Source of the DNA: Glandiceps talaboti
Lineage: Eukaryota > Hemichordata > Enteropneusta > Spengelidae
NCBI RefSeq assembly: GCF_964340395.1
Contig: NC_135553.1
Location: forward strand, 6,664,501-6,728,500
Reading direction: 5' to 3'
Length of the DNA stretch: 64,000 bases
Part shown: piece after piece, positions 1 to 10,587 of the stretch
How positions within the stretch are numbered: position 1 is the stretch's first letter
Layout of the letters: each line of letters begins with the position of its first letter
Notes under the pieces: model-generated
What the model saw: only the letters and a program-made list of their open reading frames with translations
The model's database searches: none
What the model was told of the DNA's origin: nothing
Program-made: the position numbers and the translations under genes

Positions 1-265
1 ATATTGTGAAGTCATGCCAACCAGTACAAATTGTGCATAGGAAGTAACATGAATATGACTTCATTCCTTGGTGGAACATGACTTAACATTCCATGCTCAA
101 ATATGACTTCATTCCATGCTCAAATGTGACTTCATTCTATGGTCGATTATGACTTCATTCTGTGGATGAATTTGAATTCAGTCTGTGGTCAAATATGACT
201 TCATTTCATGGTCAAATATGACATCATTCCATGGTCAAATACAACTTCATTTTGTGGTTGAGATT
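1..265. repeat. Degenerate 23-bp tandem repeat in RGS intron
   Basis: Copies of a unit built around atgacttcattccatggtc recur at about 23-bp spacing (for example near 57, 80, 105, 128, 151, 197 and 220) with many substitutions. It lies in the intron or upstream part of the RGS gene. No coding potential seen. Confidence 0.75.
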
Positions 266-412
266 AGTATTCTAAGCATGCCAAGGGCTCATTTTATTAG
301 AAACTAGAAACTTGTAGCATGTACTTTTAAATTGACAGCGGTAATGAAACTTACAGGCATATCACAAAGTAGATTGATAGTTTGGTTACTAGTGATTGTG
401 TACTTTCCAACT

Positions 413-534
413 GACATTTGATTTAATTTTGTGTCTAGCCTGGTCAGATACAACCCCCAGAAAATGGAATCCTAACATTTGATTTAATTTTGTGTCTAGC
501 CTGGTCAGATACAATCCCTAGAATGTGGAATCAA
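413..534 (+). repeat. 61-bp tandem duplication carrying a 3' splice site
   Basis: Two adjacent copies (about 413-473 and 474-534) share a T-rich tract, a gtctag acceptor-like end and the following cctggtcagataca. The copies are offset by 61 bp and differ at a few positions. The second copy supplies the probable acceptor of the first RGS exon in the window. Confidence 0.8.
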
Positions 535-601
535 GAAAAGCTGTAGAGCTGGTGGCTTCAATATGAAGAAAAGAAGAACTGTTGAAGATTACAAAAAACA
601 G
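500..601 (+). CDS. RGS exon a (GGL region), 34 codons
   Basis: Open in one frame, ending in VEDYKKQ before a gttagg donor. The acceptor is gtctag at 498-499. The frame and phase-0 end fit the next exon. An alternative acceptor is the tag ending at 546. This is the least certain exon of the gene. Confidence 0.6.
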
Positions 602-1451
602 GTTAGGTGGCCTTGAGTTTAATGATAAATGCTTTCTCAAGCAAAACTTCTGCTATGTTAGGTTGGACTTTCAGTAACTGTCCATAGCACCTATAATAAC
701 CGTATTATAGGTAATATTTAGAGACACTAAGACAATTCTTGGTATCTGCAATAGCTTTTTACCTCATGGTCAAAATAGAACAAGAAGGTTGACTTATTCT
801 CACGTGCGCACACCTATAGTATTAGTAATGCATATGAAGAACGTTGAGCGGAAGTTATGGTGTCGACCAAGAATTTGCATGTATTTTATGATGTCTAGAG
901 AGTAATACCGGTATTCTATTTTGGGTGCCGAGAATTGAAGATGTTATCTTATTTGTCATGGTACTCAGATTTAGTTTATTTATGTCAAAATTTGTAATTA
1001 TTTGTATATTTGATTGCTATATCTTATAGATTGGATATCTTCAAAGAGCTTTACAGAGACCAAGATTAAAAGCATCCAAAGCAATTCATTAGTAAGTATA
1101 TATTAATAATTGTCAATCATGTCATGATTGACATGATTTACAACACACACACGCACACACACATACACACGCACGCACACACATACACATGCACGCACGC
1201 ACACAGACATACACACACATGCACACACATACATACACACATGCACGCACACACACACACATGCACACATGCAAGCATGCACACACACAGACAGACAGAC
1301 ACACATACACGTGTATAAGTCAAATCTAATATGAGGTTACTCATTGGGTTATAGTTGAATACTGTAATACTGTTTGAACAGTATGTTGAGCATGACTCAA
1401 TCATAGCAGGGAGGAGACATACAGATACACAGACACAGACAGACAGACACA

Positions 1452-1513
<62 letters not shown>

Positions 1514-4500
1514 TCCAATCTAACGAGAGCTTTATTGTCATTGGATTTCAGTTTAATACACCGCTGTGAACAGTATGCTGAGCATGACCCAATCATAGCA
1601 GGGGCACAACCCAGTAATCCATGGGTTACAGATGATACTACAATGTGGGTCCTTAATACTGTACTGTAAGTAAATCAGTCATTTCAAATGAAAAAGTCAA
1701 AGAGAATTATTATTTTCTTGTAAGTCCAAAGTCAGATATCAGTGTAAATTGATATGATGGTGATGTAATTTTATCTCAATTTTATTTAATGTGGATTGTT
1801 CATTGTGTATATTTCTTATAACATCAAAACCACTATAGTGACATTATGAATATCATTTTGATTTTAAGCACAACCCCCAAAAATGCTCAGTTGCAGCTAG
1901 TGCAGCTTTAAAAAGAATACCGAAACAGTGACACATACACACTTTAAATCCATCAACAATATTAAAATCATTAAAGGGTTGTACCTTCTGAATTTATAAT
2001 ACAGTGTTGTCTGAAAGTGGCTTATTCATCAAACACCGTACAAATATATTGATATTGAGTGCAGAAAGGGTTTAATAATGTTATTACCATGGTTACAGGG
2101 TGGACATTCCAACAGAAAGGCGAGTCAAGAGATGGAGCATAAGTTTAAAAGAACTTTTATGTGATGCCACAGGACGACATGAATTTGAAATGTTCCTTAG
2201 AAAGGAATACAGTCAGGAGAACATCCGCTTCTGGCAGGCCTGTGAAGAATTGAAGTTTGCACCTCAGTCGAAAATTTGTCAACAGATTCAAGAGATAAAC
2301 AGGTGAGTCAGGGAAGATCAAGACGGTGTGACGATGTAAGATGTGTGATCATGTGGAGCACACATGAGCAAATCATAAATCTCTAATGTTTTTACGATTA
2401 TGTGTAAATAATATATTATTCCTAGGTGGGTGTTGTCACATGTATAGTTATAAGTTCCACCCTAGTACGGTAGCTAGACAATAAAGACGGAGTGAATATA
2501 CTCAGTGTATTTGGCGTGCTCTTTCCCACTGGAGACCCACCCTAGTCAGTCTGTAAGCTACCCTGAGAGTCTTTCAGTTCACACATGTTTAGGGGACATT
2601 AAGCCAGGGAAAGCTATATCTAAGGTACATTAAGTTGGGCATAGCCAAGACTGTGCTTAGGGGACATTAAGTTTGGATAGCATCGAATAGATGGAGGCAT
2701 AATAATGTTTGGATAGGCATATCCAAATCTGTGGGACATTAAAGTTACCCATTGTTCTTTCTCTGTGATTCTGATGTCGATAACAGTTCTGGATGCACCC
2801 AAAAATTATGTGTAGACTTTCAGTTATTCATTCAGTTTGTCTATTATTGCAGTACTATTAGTATGTTTCAATTCATAGGTAAACCTTAATTCTTCATATG
2901 GAACAAAAAAGTGCTGAAAAATCATGTACTGTGCCCCTTTTAACTTGCAGATAGCAAAGAAAATACCTTGACTAGGAGTTTGACAGCTTTATGCCAGGGA
3001 AAGTTCAAACTGATGCTGAGAGGCACATACAAAGAGAAAATGTTTTCTTTGTGTGTATGATGACTACTCCAACTAGACTAATGTTTTCCATCTATAGTAA
3101 TTAAATCCTCCTAGCAGATTGATTTTGTTTTTTTGATTGTATTGTTTTATCTAATGATTAAACAACAGAAAGGTGTATAGGACTGTATTGTAATCTTGTA
3201 TGGTTTCCATTCTTTCAGGGAATTCCTTGTTACGGGTGCATCCTGTGAAATTAACATTGATGGTAAAACTGTGGAGGCAACACAGAAAGCTTTGATGAAC
3301 CCATGTCGATTTACATTTGAAGCTGCACAGAGTCATATCTTTTTGTTAATGAAGAAAGATAGCTACCCAAGGTTCATGCGATCAGATGCATATAAAAACT
3401 TACTGGCTAATTCTTTGCAGCCATCATCAAAGAAAAAGTGAGTAGTTATATATAATGTGAATCTCTACTAACGTCAAAATTGAAAGATGATTTGAACTTA
3501 CTGGTGAACACTTTCTGCCTACCAGCTGAGCACAAGTGAGATTTAACTTTATGATATTAACCATATGACAAAATGAAAGTAAAAGTTGGGTAATAACTTC
3601 CTTGCTTGCTCTTTCCAACCAATGTTGATGAGAAAGTTGCTATTAATGCACTCACTAACTCAGCTGCTACCATCATCTAGCTAATGTGAGAACTAATTTA
3701 CAGACTGTCTAACTTTCTACAACCATTATTGAAAAGAAACATAACTAAGTCTTCACTGTCACACTATGCAAATATCAATCCATGGAACTCAAACCGCATA
3801 CCTATATTGATACAGATATATCGTTATTTATTGACAGGTTCTTTACATTTGGTGGAAGATTGAAAACAGCTAAAGTGACACCAAATGCCTCACCACAGCC
3901 ATTACGACGGAGGGGTAGCGCTAACGAATTGACACGTAAATCCCACAGTGCACGCCATGGTCTCTCTCTGAGTACAGGAAATCTACAAGACCTTGATCAG
4001 TGTGAATCTAAACTTCATGCTGAGTTCTTGCATTCTGATGTGTAAGTATTGATAGTTAAAATTATTTAAAAGGTGAAAACCACTCCAGGAAATGAAGTCA
4101 TTTTCATAAACTATGGATTCTGGAGTGTTATTTCATGATTTTTAGATCACCTACAATTACTTGCTATTTTAGTGAAACAGGAAGTTGATTTAGTGTCTTT
4201 AGTGGGTATCTTTGCTATGGACTATTGCATCATGGGAGTTAGCAAAAATAATGAATTCAAGTTGCACACTGAATATTCATGAGAGCTGTTTTACACTGAA
4301 GGGTATAGGCACTTATGATGCATGATTATTCAGTGTGTATCCATAGTATGGCATATATGATCGAAGTTCTATTATTGCCAGTATGATGCCAGCAAGTATG
4401 ATTTGACTTTCTTTGCCTTGCATCTTATACCTTCAAAGTCATACCCATGGCATTTAAGGTCTTGGTAGCTATGGAGATGACAATACTGGTTGCTATATAA

Positions 4501-4853
4501 ATGGTTAAACTGAAATCTTTGTTACAGGTATCAAGGTGGATCCAGGGAAAGTTCACCTAATCACTCCTCATCACCAACACCAAATACAACCAGGAAATTC
4601 ATGTAAGTATCATAAATGTGATTAGTCTACTATCCGTTGGCTTTAAGCCTGAAGATGTCTTTCAATGTCTAGTGGTAACGATGTAATCTGGCAAAAATGA
4701 ACTAGACAACATACTGATAAAGTTAACAACAGTGTATATCAGTAGTAATCCATCACAAATTGACAGCTGCTTGTAATCGGGTACTTCAGACATGAAAAAA
4801 AGGATGCTCCTGATATGCAAATTTTGTATGCATCGTAACCCCACCTATTGCAA

Positions 4854-4939
<86 letters not shown>

Positions 4940-5272
4940 CCTCCCCCCCCACTCTCTCTCTCTCTCTTTCTTGCTGAGACTTTCTCTCACACACACATAA
5001 AAAATTGTGCTATGAGCTAGGTTTATCATTGTCACTATTTTTGTATTCTTATTTATAGTATTGGCTCTACAAGTTCTCCTGAAGATGATATAGACTTCAC
5101 AACACAAGCCAATGTGTCTCTAGAAGTGCCCAAACACTACCCAGTACACTCGCCTGATAATACAGAAGTTGAAACCAACAGTAAAGCTCTGACATTTCCA
5201 GTGCCATCAAAGAAGAGTTTGATAACACCATGGGAAGACCAGGATTTGACTAATGAGTCTGGTGTCAATTAG
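500..5272 (+). CDS. R7-family regulator of G-protein signalling, RGS9/RGS11-like (5' partial)
   Basis: GTPase-activating protein for Gi/o-class G-alpha subunits. R7 RGS proteins pair with G-beta-5 through a G-gamma-like (GGL) helix. Eight exons join in phase: 500-601, 1030-1091, 1552-1665, 2099-2302, 3219-3437, 3838-4041, 4528-4602 and 5059-5272 (TAG), giving 397 residues. Residues about 20-60 are the GGL end and linker with the R7 hallmark SNPWVTDDT. The RGS domain is about residues 100-225 and contains SQENIRFW (G-alpha contact) and KKDSYPRF. IPTxxRVxRW and INIDGKT resemble RGS9 more than RGS7. At the position of RGS4 Asn128 there is Ala; RGS9 also lacks Asn there, from memory. A Ser/Thr-rich tail of about 170 residues follows. 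The DEP and R7H domains must lie left of the window. The family is certain; the RGS9/11 subgroup is likely. Confidence 0.93.
1030..1091 (+). CDS. RGS exon b (GGL helix)
   Basis: 62 nt between a ttatag acceptor and a gtaagt donor. Encodes [20 protein letters not shown] plus two bases of Tyr. It aligns with the RGS9 stretch just before the YCEQ/YSEQ segment. Phase matches both neighbours. Confidence 0.85.
1142..1312. repeat. Imperfect (CA)n with CACG/CATG variants
   Basis: About 170 bp of alternating CA with interspersed CACGCA, CATGCA and CAGA units, in the intron after RGS exon b. The long Cys/Val and His/Thr open frames across it are repeat artefacts. Confidence 0.95.
1361..1410 (+). other. 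Relic partial copy of RGS exon c
   Basis: This stretch matches 1559-1605 of the true exon at nearly every position (gaacagtatg, gagcatgac and caatcatagcaggg are shared) and would read [12 protein letters not shown]. It then breaks into a CA/CAGA repeat instead of SNPW. Splicing into it from exon b through the upstream tatag would meet a stop at once. It is a dead partial exon duplication. Confidence 0.8.
1418..1509. repeat. (CAGA)n/(CA)n microsatellite next to an acceptor
   Basis: CAGA-type units grade into about 55 bp of pure CA, ending 42 bp before the acceptor AG of RGS exon c. On the sense strand this is (CA)n. Confidence 0.95.
1552..1665 (+). CDS. RGS exon c (R7 linker)
   Basis: Acceptor ggatttcag, donor gtaagt. 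Encodes [17 protein letters not shown] then [20 protein letters not shown]. The SNPWxTDDT motif is diagnostic of R7 RGS proteins. The leading T completes Tyr with exon b, and the trailing CT is completed to Leu by exon d. Confidence 0.93.
2099..2302 (+). CDS. RGS exon d (N-terminal half of RGS domain)
   Basis: Acceptor ggttacag, donor gtgagt. Encodes [12 protein letters not shown] through [15 protein letters not shown] to [13 protein letters not shown] contains the Glu-Asn pair that contacts G-alpha switch regions. Confidence 0.96.
2303..3218. other. RGS intron with short degenerate repeat
   Basis: Intron between exons d and e. Around 2588-2745 a word close to ggggacattaag recurs about four times at irregular spacing. 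Nothing coding was seen. Confidence 0.7.
3219..3437 (+). CDS. RGS exon e (C-terminal half of RGS domain)
   Basis: Acceptor tctttcag, donor gtgagt. Encodes [17 protein letters not shown] through [20 protein letters not shown] to PSSKK. The KDSYPRF helix is the conserved end of the RGS fold. Confidence 0.96.
3838..4041 (+). CDS. RGS exon f (post-RGS tail)
   Basis: Acceptor ttgacag, donor gtaagt. Encodes [13 protein letters not shown] followed by a basic Ser/Arg-rich stretch and [19 protein letters not shown] sits where RGS9 has its post-domain LPFMRR-like segment (from memory). Phase is continuous with neighbours. Confidence 0.9.
4042..4527. other. RGS intron, no feature seen
   Basis: Unique AT-rich intron sequence. 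No repeat or coding segment was noticed. Confidence 0.6.
4528..4602 (+). CDS. RGS exon g (Ser/Pro/Thr linker)
   Basis: 75 nt, acceptor gttacag, donor gtaagt. Encodes [20 protein letters not shown] and TRKF. Low complexity, but splice sites and phase are consistent. Confidence 0.82.
4857..4968 (+). repeat. (CT)n polypyrimidine array in last RGS intron
   Basis: About 80 bp of pure CT, a C-rich interruption, then more CT. The array ends about 90 bp before the acceptor of the last RGS exon. The sense strand is (CU)n, a possible polypyrimidine-tract-protein platform. Confidence 0.95.
5059..5272 (+). CDS. RGS last coding exon
   Basis: Acceptor atttatag; open from [10 protein letters not shown] to the TAG at 5270-5272. 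Acidic, Ser/Thr-rich, ending in [15 protein letters not shown]. Phase matches exon g (AT + T). Confidence 0.9.
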
Positions 5273-5460
5273 ACATCACTAATGTCTCAACATCTGTGTG
5301 ACTAGTATTTTTAATGTCTTGGTGATTTGGGTTGAATGACGCACTGTGTGCACATGTACCCTACCTATAGCATAGGAGAAATATGTATTTGGTTTAGCTG
5401 CAATGTTGACAGTGCTGGGTAGTGTAGAGGAGAGCATTGAAGTATAAACAGTGCTCACTC

Positions 5461-6996
5461 GTAGCTTAGATAGGAGACAACATCTACAGTGTGGACAGTG
5501 CTGTATTGTTTAGAAGGCAACATCTACAGTGTCGACAGTGCTGTATAGTTTAGAAGGCAACATCTACAGTGTGGACAGTAATGTATAGTATAGAAGGCAA
5601 CATCTACAGTGTGGACAGTACTGTATAGTTTAGAAGGCAACATCTACAGTGTGGACAGTATTGTATTGTTTAGAAGGCAACATCTACAGTGTGGACAGTA
5701 CTGTATAGTTTAGAAGGCAACATCTACAGTTTGGACAGTACTGTATTGTTTAGAAGGCAACATCTACAGTGTAGACAGTACTGTATTGTTTAGAAGGCAA
5801 CATCTACAGTGTAGACAGTACTGTATAGTATAGAAGGCAACATCTACAGTGTGGACAGTGCTGTATAGTATAGAAGACAACATCTACAGTGTGGACAGTG
5901 CTATGTAGTTTAGAAGACAACATCTACAGTGTGGACAGTGCTGTATAGCTTAGAAGACAACATCTACAGTGTGGACAGGGCTATGTAGTGTAGAAGACAA
6001 CATCTACATTGTGCACGACAGTGCTGTATAGTTTATAAGACAACATCTACATTGTGCACGACAGTGCTGTATAGTTTATAAGACAACATCTACAGTGTCG
6101 TGGACAGTGCTGTATAGCTTAGAAGACAAAATCTACAGTGTGGACAGTGCTGTATAATTTAGAAGACAACATCTACAGTGTGGACAGTACTGTATAATTT
6201 AGAAGACAACATCTACAGTGTGGACAGTGCTGTTTAGTTTAGAAGACAACATATCTACAGTGTGGACAGTGCTATGTAGTTTAGAAGACAACATCTACAG
6301 TGTGGACAGTGCTGTATAGCTCAGAAGACAACATCTAGAGTGTGGACAGTGCTGTATAGTTTAGAAGACAACATCTAGAGTGTGGACAGTGCTGTATAGT
6401 TTAGAAGGCAACATCTACAGTGTGGACAGTGCTGTATAGTTTAGAAGATAACATCTACAGTGTGGACAGTGCTGTATAGTTTAGAAGACAACATCTACAG
6501 TGTGGACAGTGCTATGTAGTTTAGAAGACAACATATCTACAGTATGGACAGTGCTGTATAGTTTAGAAGGCAACATCTACAGTGTGGACAGTGCTGTATA
6601 GTTTAGAAGACAACATCTACAGTGTGGACAGTGCTGTGTAGTTTAGAAGATAACATCTACAGTGTGGACAGTGCTGTATAGTTTAGAAGATAACATCTAC
6701 AGTGTGGACAGTGCTGTATAGTTTAGAAGATAACATCTAGTGTGGACAGTGCTGTATAGTTTAGAAGACAACATCTACAGTGTGGACAGTGCTATGTAGT
6801 TTAGAAGATAACATCTACAGTGTGGACAGTGCTGTAAAGTTTAGAAGGCAACATCTACAGTGTGGACAGTGCTGTATAGTTTAGGAGGCAGCATCTAGAG
6901 TGTGGACAGTGCTGTAAAGTTTAGGAGGCAGCATCTAGAGTGTGGACAGTGCTGTGTAGTTTAGAAGACAACATCTACAGGGTGGACAGTGCTATA
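5461..6996 (+). repeat. 40-bp minisatellite, about 38 copies
   Basis: A 40-bp unit resembling tagaagacaacatctacagt + gtggacagtgctgtatagtt repeats with few substitutions and occasional small indels. Copies alternate between aaggcaac and aagacaac variants, the first group mostly near the RGS gene. The array starts about 190 bp after the RGS stop codon. No canonical AATAAA was noticed between the stop and 7506, so it may be transcribed in the 3' UTR. Confidence 0.97.
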
Positions 6997-7005
6997 TCAT
7001 TGGTT

Positions 7006-7432
7006 TGGCAACTGGTGATGTTGCAATGGGCACCATAAAACAATTGAAATGATTTTGTCATGGATACAATAGAGGGACTGTGTGTAAAGCAATCAGAATG
7101 ATGTCATGAGTACCATAAAACAAAATTAAGTGATGTTGTTATAGTTAATATAAAATATTCAAAGTGATTGCTGTCATGGCTACTATAAAAGAAAGAAACT
7201 AAATGATGTTGTTATGGATACTACAAAAGTGAAGGTGATGTCATGGATACTATAAATGATGTTATGAATACTGTAAAACAAAGTGATGTCACGTCTTAGT
7301 GATGTTGTCATGGATACTATAAAACAATTTCGTGATGTTGTCATGGATACTGTAAAACAATTTAGTGATGTCATGGAGACTGTAAAATGATATTAGTGAT
7401 GTTATGGATACCATAGAGCAAGCCATCAGAGT
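7006..7432 (+). repeat. Degenerate tandem repeat, gtgatgttgtcatggatac type
   Basis: About a dozen diverged copies of gtgatgttgtcatggatac + tataaaacaa at irregular spacing of about 25-60 bp, directly after the 40-bp minisatellite. Confidence 0.8.
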
Positions 7433-7505
7433 GTTGTTGTCATAGTTTGTGTTGTATTATTTGGAGTGTCCCTGGATAAGTTAAGAAAAAAAAGTATACA
7501 TAGCA

Positions 7506-7511
7506 AATAAA
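7506..7511 (+). terminator. Candidate poly(A) signal AATAAA for RGS gene
   Basis: First canonical hexamer noticed downstream of the RGS stop. If used, the 3' UTR would be about 2.2 kb and contain the whole minisatellite. Confidence 0.4.
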
Positions 7512-9811
7512 GACTCAGATGACTTTTTCTTAATTGATGTAATATCAACTTTTCCATCTGTTCATATTCTTGTATAGTCTACTGTGGATCTGTAAATACT
7601 TTGAATATAATAATGATAATATATTGATATCAATAATAATTATATGAATAACAATATTAATAATGCTATCTTGATACTCTCTTTGTCAAACTTCGCTCTT
7701 TCTTTATTTATGTATTTCCATGGCAATATACTTATCTAATGCTGCATGACTTTTAATACAACTTGGTGTATCTATCTACCATGTGATGTAAAGACTAGGT
7801 ATCTTCTCAGTGAGTTTGTCAAAATATATATATATATCCACATCTGGCAATAATTCCATCTTCACACCTGTTTCTTATCTATAATTTCACACCTGGATCA
7901 TGTATCTGCCTTAACAAACCTGGAAATAATTCTATCAACTCACCTGGTTCATATTTATAGTTGCGGATCATGTGTCTGCATTTACACATGGTTTACATAC
8001 ATATACGTATGTGTGCGTGTATGTGAACCAAGTGTAAAGGCAGACACATGGTCAAGATGTGAAATTATACATATGCACCAGATATATATCTTGAGCTTTG
8101 TGTTATTTCGCTACCTGCAGACCTGTTCCATTATTGGTTCTTGCAAAGACCTGCATCTCATCTGCACACTATGTGCCTAAGTACGTATCTGAATAATATC
8201 TACCTGTACATTTGGATGATGCAACATTTTGCATATCACATGTCATATTTCCTCCTCTGCACATCTCCACATTTGGTTTTTATCAGACTGTGCAGTTGTC
8301 ATTGTTTCAATAGCTCAACAGTAATTAACATATAATTGCCAATAATTAGCATATAATTGATGTATCACCTGTGCCCCTGACTGGTTTCATTATACTGTAA
8401 AAGAAATTATTAAGTTATTCTCGTGACTTTGCAATACTATTTCATGTGTGTAATGTAGAAAGCTACTCTAGAAGCTTGATAATTATGTTGTTTGTCCATG
8501 TTGACGCATGAGCTACTCAAAACTAATTGTTTTCCATAACTTTAAACACTTGTACATAAAAGTTTGCCAAAGTCTATAATTGTCTTTGCAAACCTTCCAA
8601 TCCATCATGTTCATAATGATAAACTCCTTACGTTGTATCTCAGTGTATAAACTAAGTACCTAAAATCGCCGATTTCCATTTTCCTTTTCTTTTATAATTT
8701 CTAGTTTATTAAGGGTTAAATCTCAGTGGAAACACTCTTTCCTATGTATCTTCTTACATAATTTGAAAGAAAGAATTCAAGCAAAAAAGTGATCCTACTA
8801 ATTCGCAAAAATTCAATCTTTGAAAATGACTCTCACTACACGTTTCTGGAAATTTCCCTCACTCACAACCTATTTGTTATTGACAAAGTATTTGTATATT
8901 ATGTTTTATGTATCATTACGGCTTTATGATATTTTATATATACAGTTGAAACCTACTCTCAAGAAGCTCATTTAAAGACCGTCGTAGTTAGGGTAATCAT
9001 GTAACTAAATATTACCTGATAGGTTTTTAGGTAACTGCATTTAACAGGTGACCCATTGAGGTCAAGATGAGGTCACAATGAGAGGAGTAAGTCGAGAGAT
9101 TTGAACCTGTCACCTAGCAACTTGTGATGTCTATAGGAATATATATTAAAAACTACTTAAAATAACAAGCTCTATCTTAAGATCCATTCAAAATCCAAGA
9201 ACGAGTAATTTTACATTCAATTTGACTTCTTACCTAAATACCAAACTTAACTCTATGAGGTAGTAGCAATACATATAAATTTCAATTCATATATATACTC
9301 TTTGTCTACAATGACATATCCTGCACAGTTGTGGGCATTCTATACCTTATTAGTATTTATGTGAGTACTGACGTACGGGTCATGAATAATGCATGAATAA
9401 TATTCAAATTAGGTCAAATGTGATGATTACATGGTATCCTATTTTAACAGTGCATTTCAGTCCATATTACCGTGGATTCAACATGAGCATGTGATTTCAG
9501 TCAGACAAGAGATAGAGTTCAGTGAGAGTGGCCATAAAGTTTTATGTGAAGGTAAACACACAAAAAAATGAAAGAGACTGACCTCTCACTGTGAAAGTTT
9601 TTTATATCTGGTCTATGTGGTCACTAACGTTGGATGTTTTGACATGTACAATGTACCAAGTCTACCAAAGTGTCAATTGTAATAGTAGTATACATACTGC
9701 CATGGTTTGCTTCATCTAAATACAGAGCAAACACTTTGGAAGCAAATGATTGTGTGTTATCTGTATTGTGTAAACCTTGTAGTCAGTCTCACTGAACTTG
9801 ATAGCTTGTCT
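7512..9811. other. Intergenic spacer, mostly unique
   Basis: AT-rich sequence between the convergent RGS and EEF2KMT genes. Apart from the foldback at 7968-8060 no gene-like open frame or array was seen. Confidence 0.6.
7968..8060. repeat. Inverted repeat (foldback), about 45-bp arms
   Basis: atcatgtgtctgcatttacaca is mirrored by the reverse complement of tgtaaaggcagacacatggt, and the centre atatacgtat is itself palindromic. A related fragment near 7890-7920 has the same atcatgtatctgcc word. Probably a small foldback transposon. Confidence 0.75.
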
Positions 9812-10063
9812 AATAGGGAACTTGCAAACCCGCCATGTTGAATGTTGCATCATGGGAAATGTGATAATAAATACTAACAAAATAGTATTGTAAACAATAA
9901 TGTTACATTGTTTGTAACCACAAATGATCAATTCATAGTTACCCTGACCATTGTGGGAGGTTTATTTTATCTGTAGCTCCTGATTAGGTATTACGATAAC
10001 GACAGATAATCCCATAGTCCTTTGCATCTGAGCATGCTCAGTCTGGATTGCAAGTTCCCTATT
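9812..10063. mobile_element. MITE-like element with 16-bp terminal inverted repeats
   Basis: Starts AATAGGGAACTTGCAA and ends with its exact reverse complement TTGCAAGTTCCCTATT (10048-10063). Non-coding, 252 bp. A related right-hand segment (tttgcatctgagcatgctc then tggatt) occurs at about 56000-56030, which supports a dispersed family. The target duplication is unclear. Confidence 0.75.
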
Positions 10064-10587
10064 GAAACTGCATGCTCACAGTGAATCTGTTGTATTTAGC
10101 GAGACGAGTTAGCTTAGAAACTTGTATGACTCTATACCGGGATAAATCATGTATAGTGTCAAAGTAAAGGTGATACTGATGTAGGTGTAGCTTAGATGTA
10201 AAAGTGAAATTAAGTTAAGAAATGTCAAATTTAAAAACACTAAAAACATTCCATTTTTTCCTGGATGGTAGACTTAAGTGTGAATGGATTAAAATTGGCC
10301 AGGCTAATATTTGAAAATTTACAGACCTAGCTGCATTCACTGAATTTTAATTTTTCTGATCATAAATGTGATAAATTTGATGTGTACTTTTAAAAAGGCG
10401 ATTCAGCTCTTACATGAATCTGACATTTGTAAAACAAGGTAGTGACAGCTATGTGAGTCAAGAAGGGAAAGAAAGAAAATGAGTGATAATGATGAACAAA
10501 CATGGTATCAGTTTATTGGCTGATGGAATTGGATTACTGACTTTACATGTTTTGTCATATTTACTCAATGATTTAGGGCAAAGTATT

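Noticed and set aside
1103-1596. Long Cys/Val and His/Thr open frames
   Set aside because: They are translations of CA/TG microsatellites; all phases are open because of the dinucleotide repeat.
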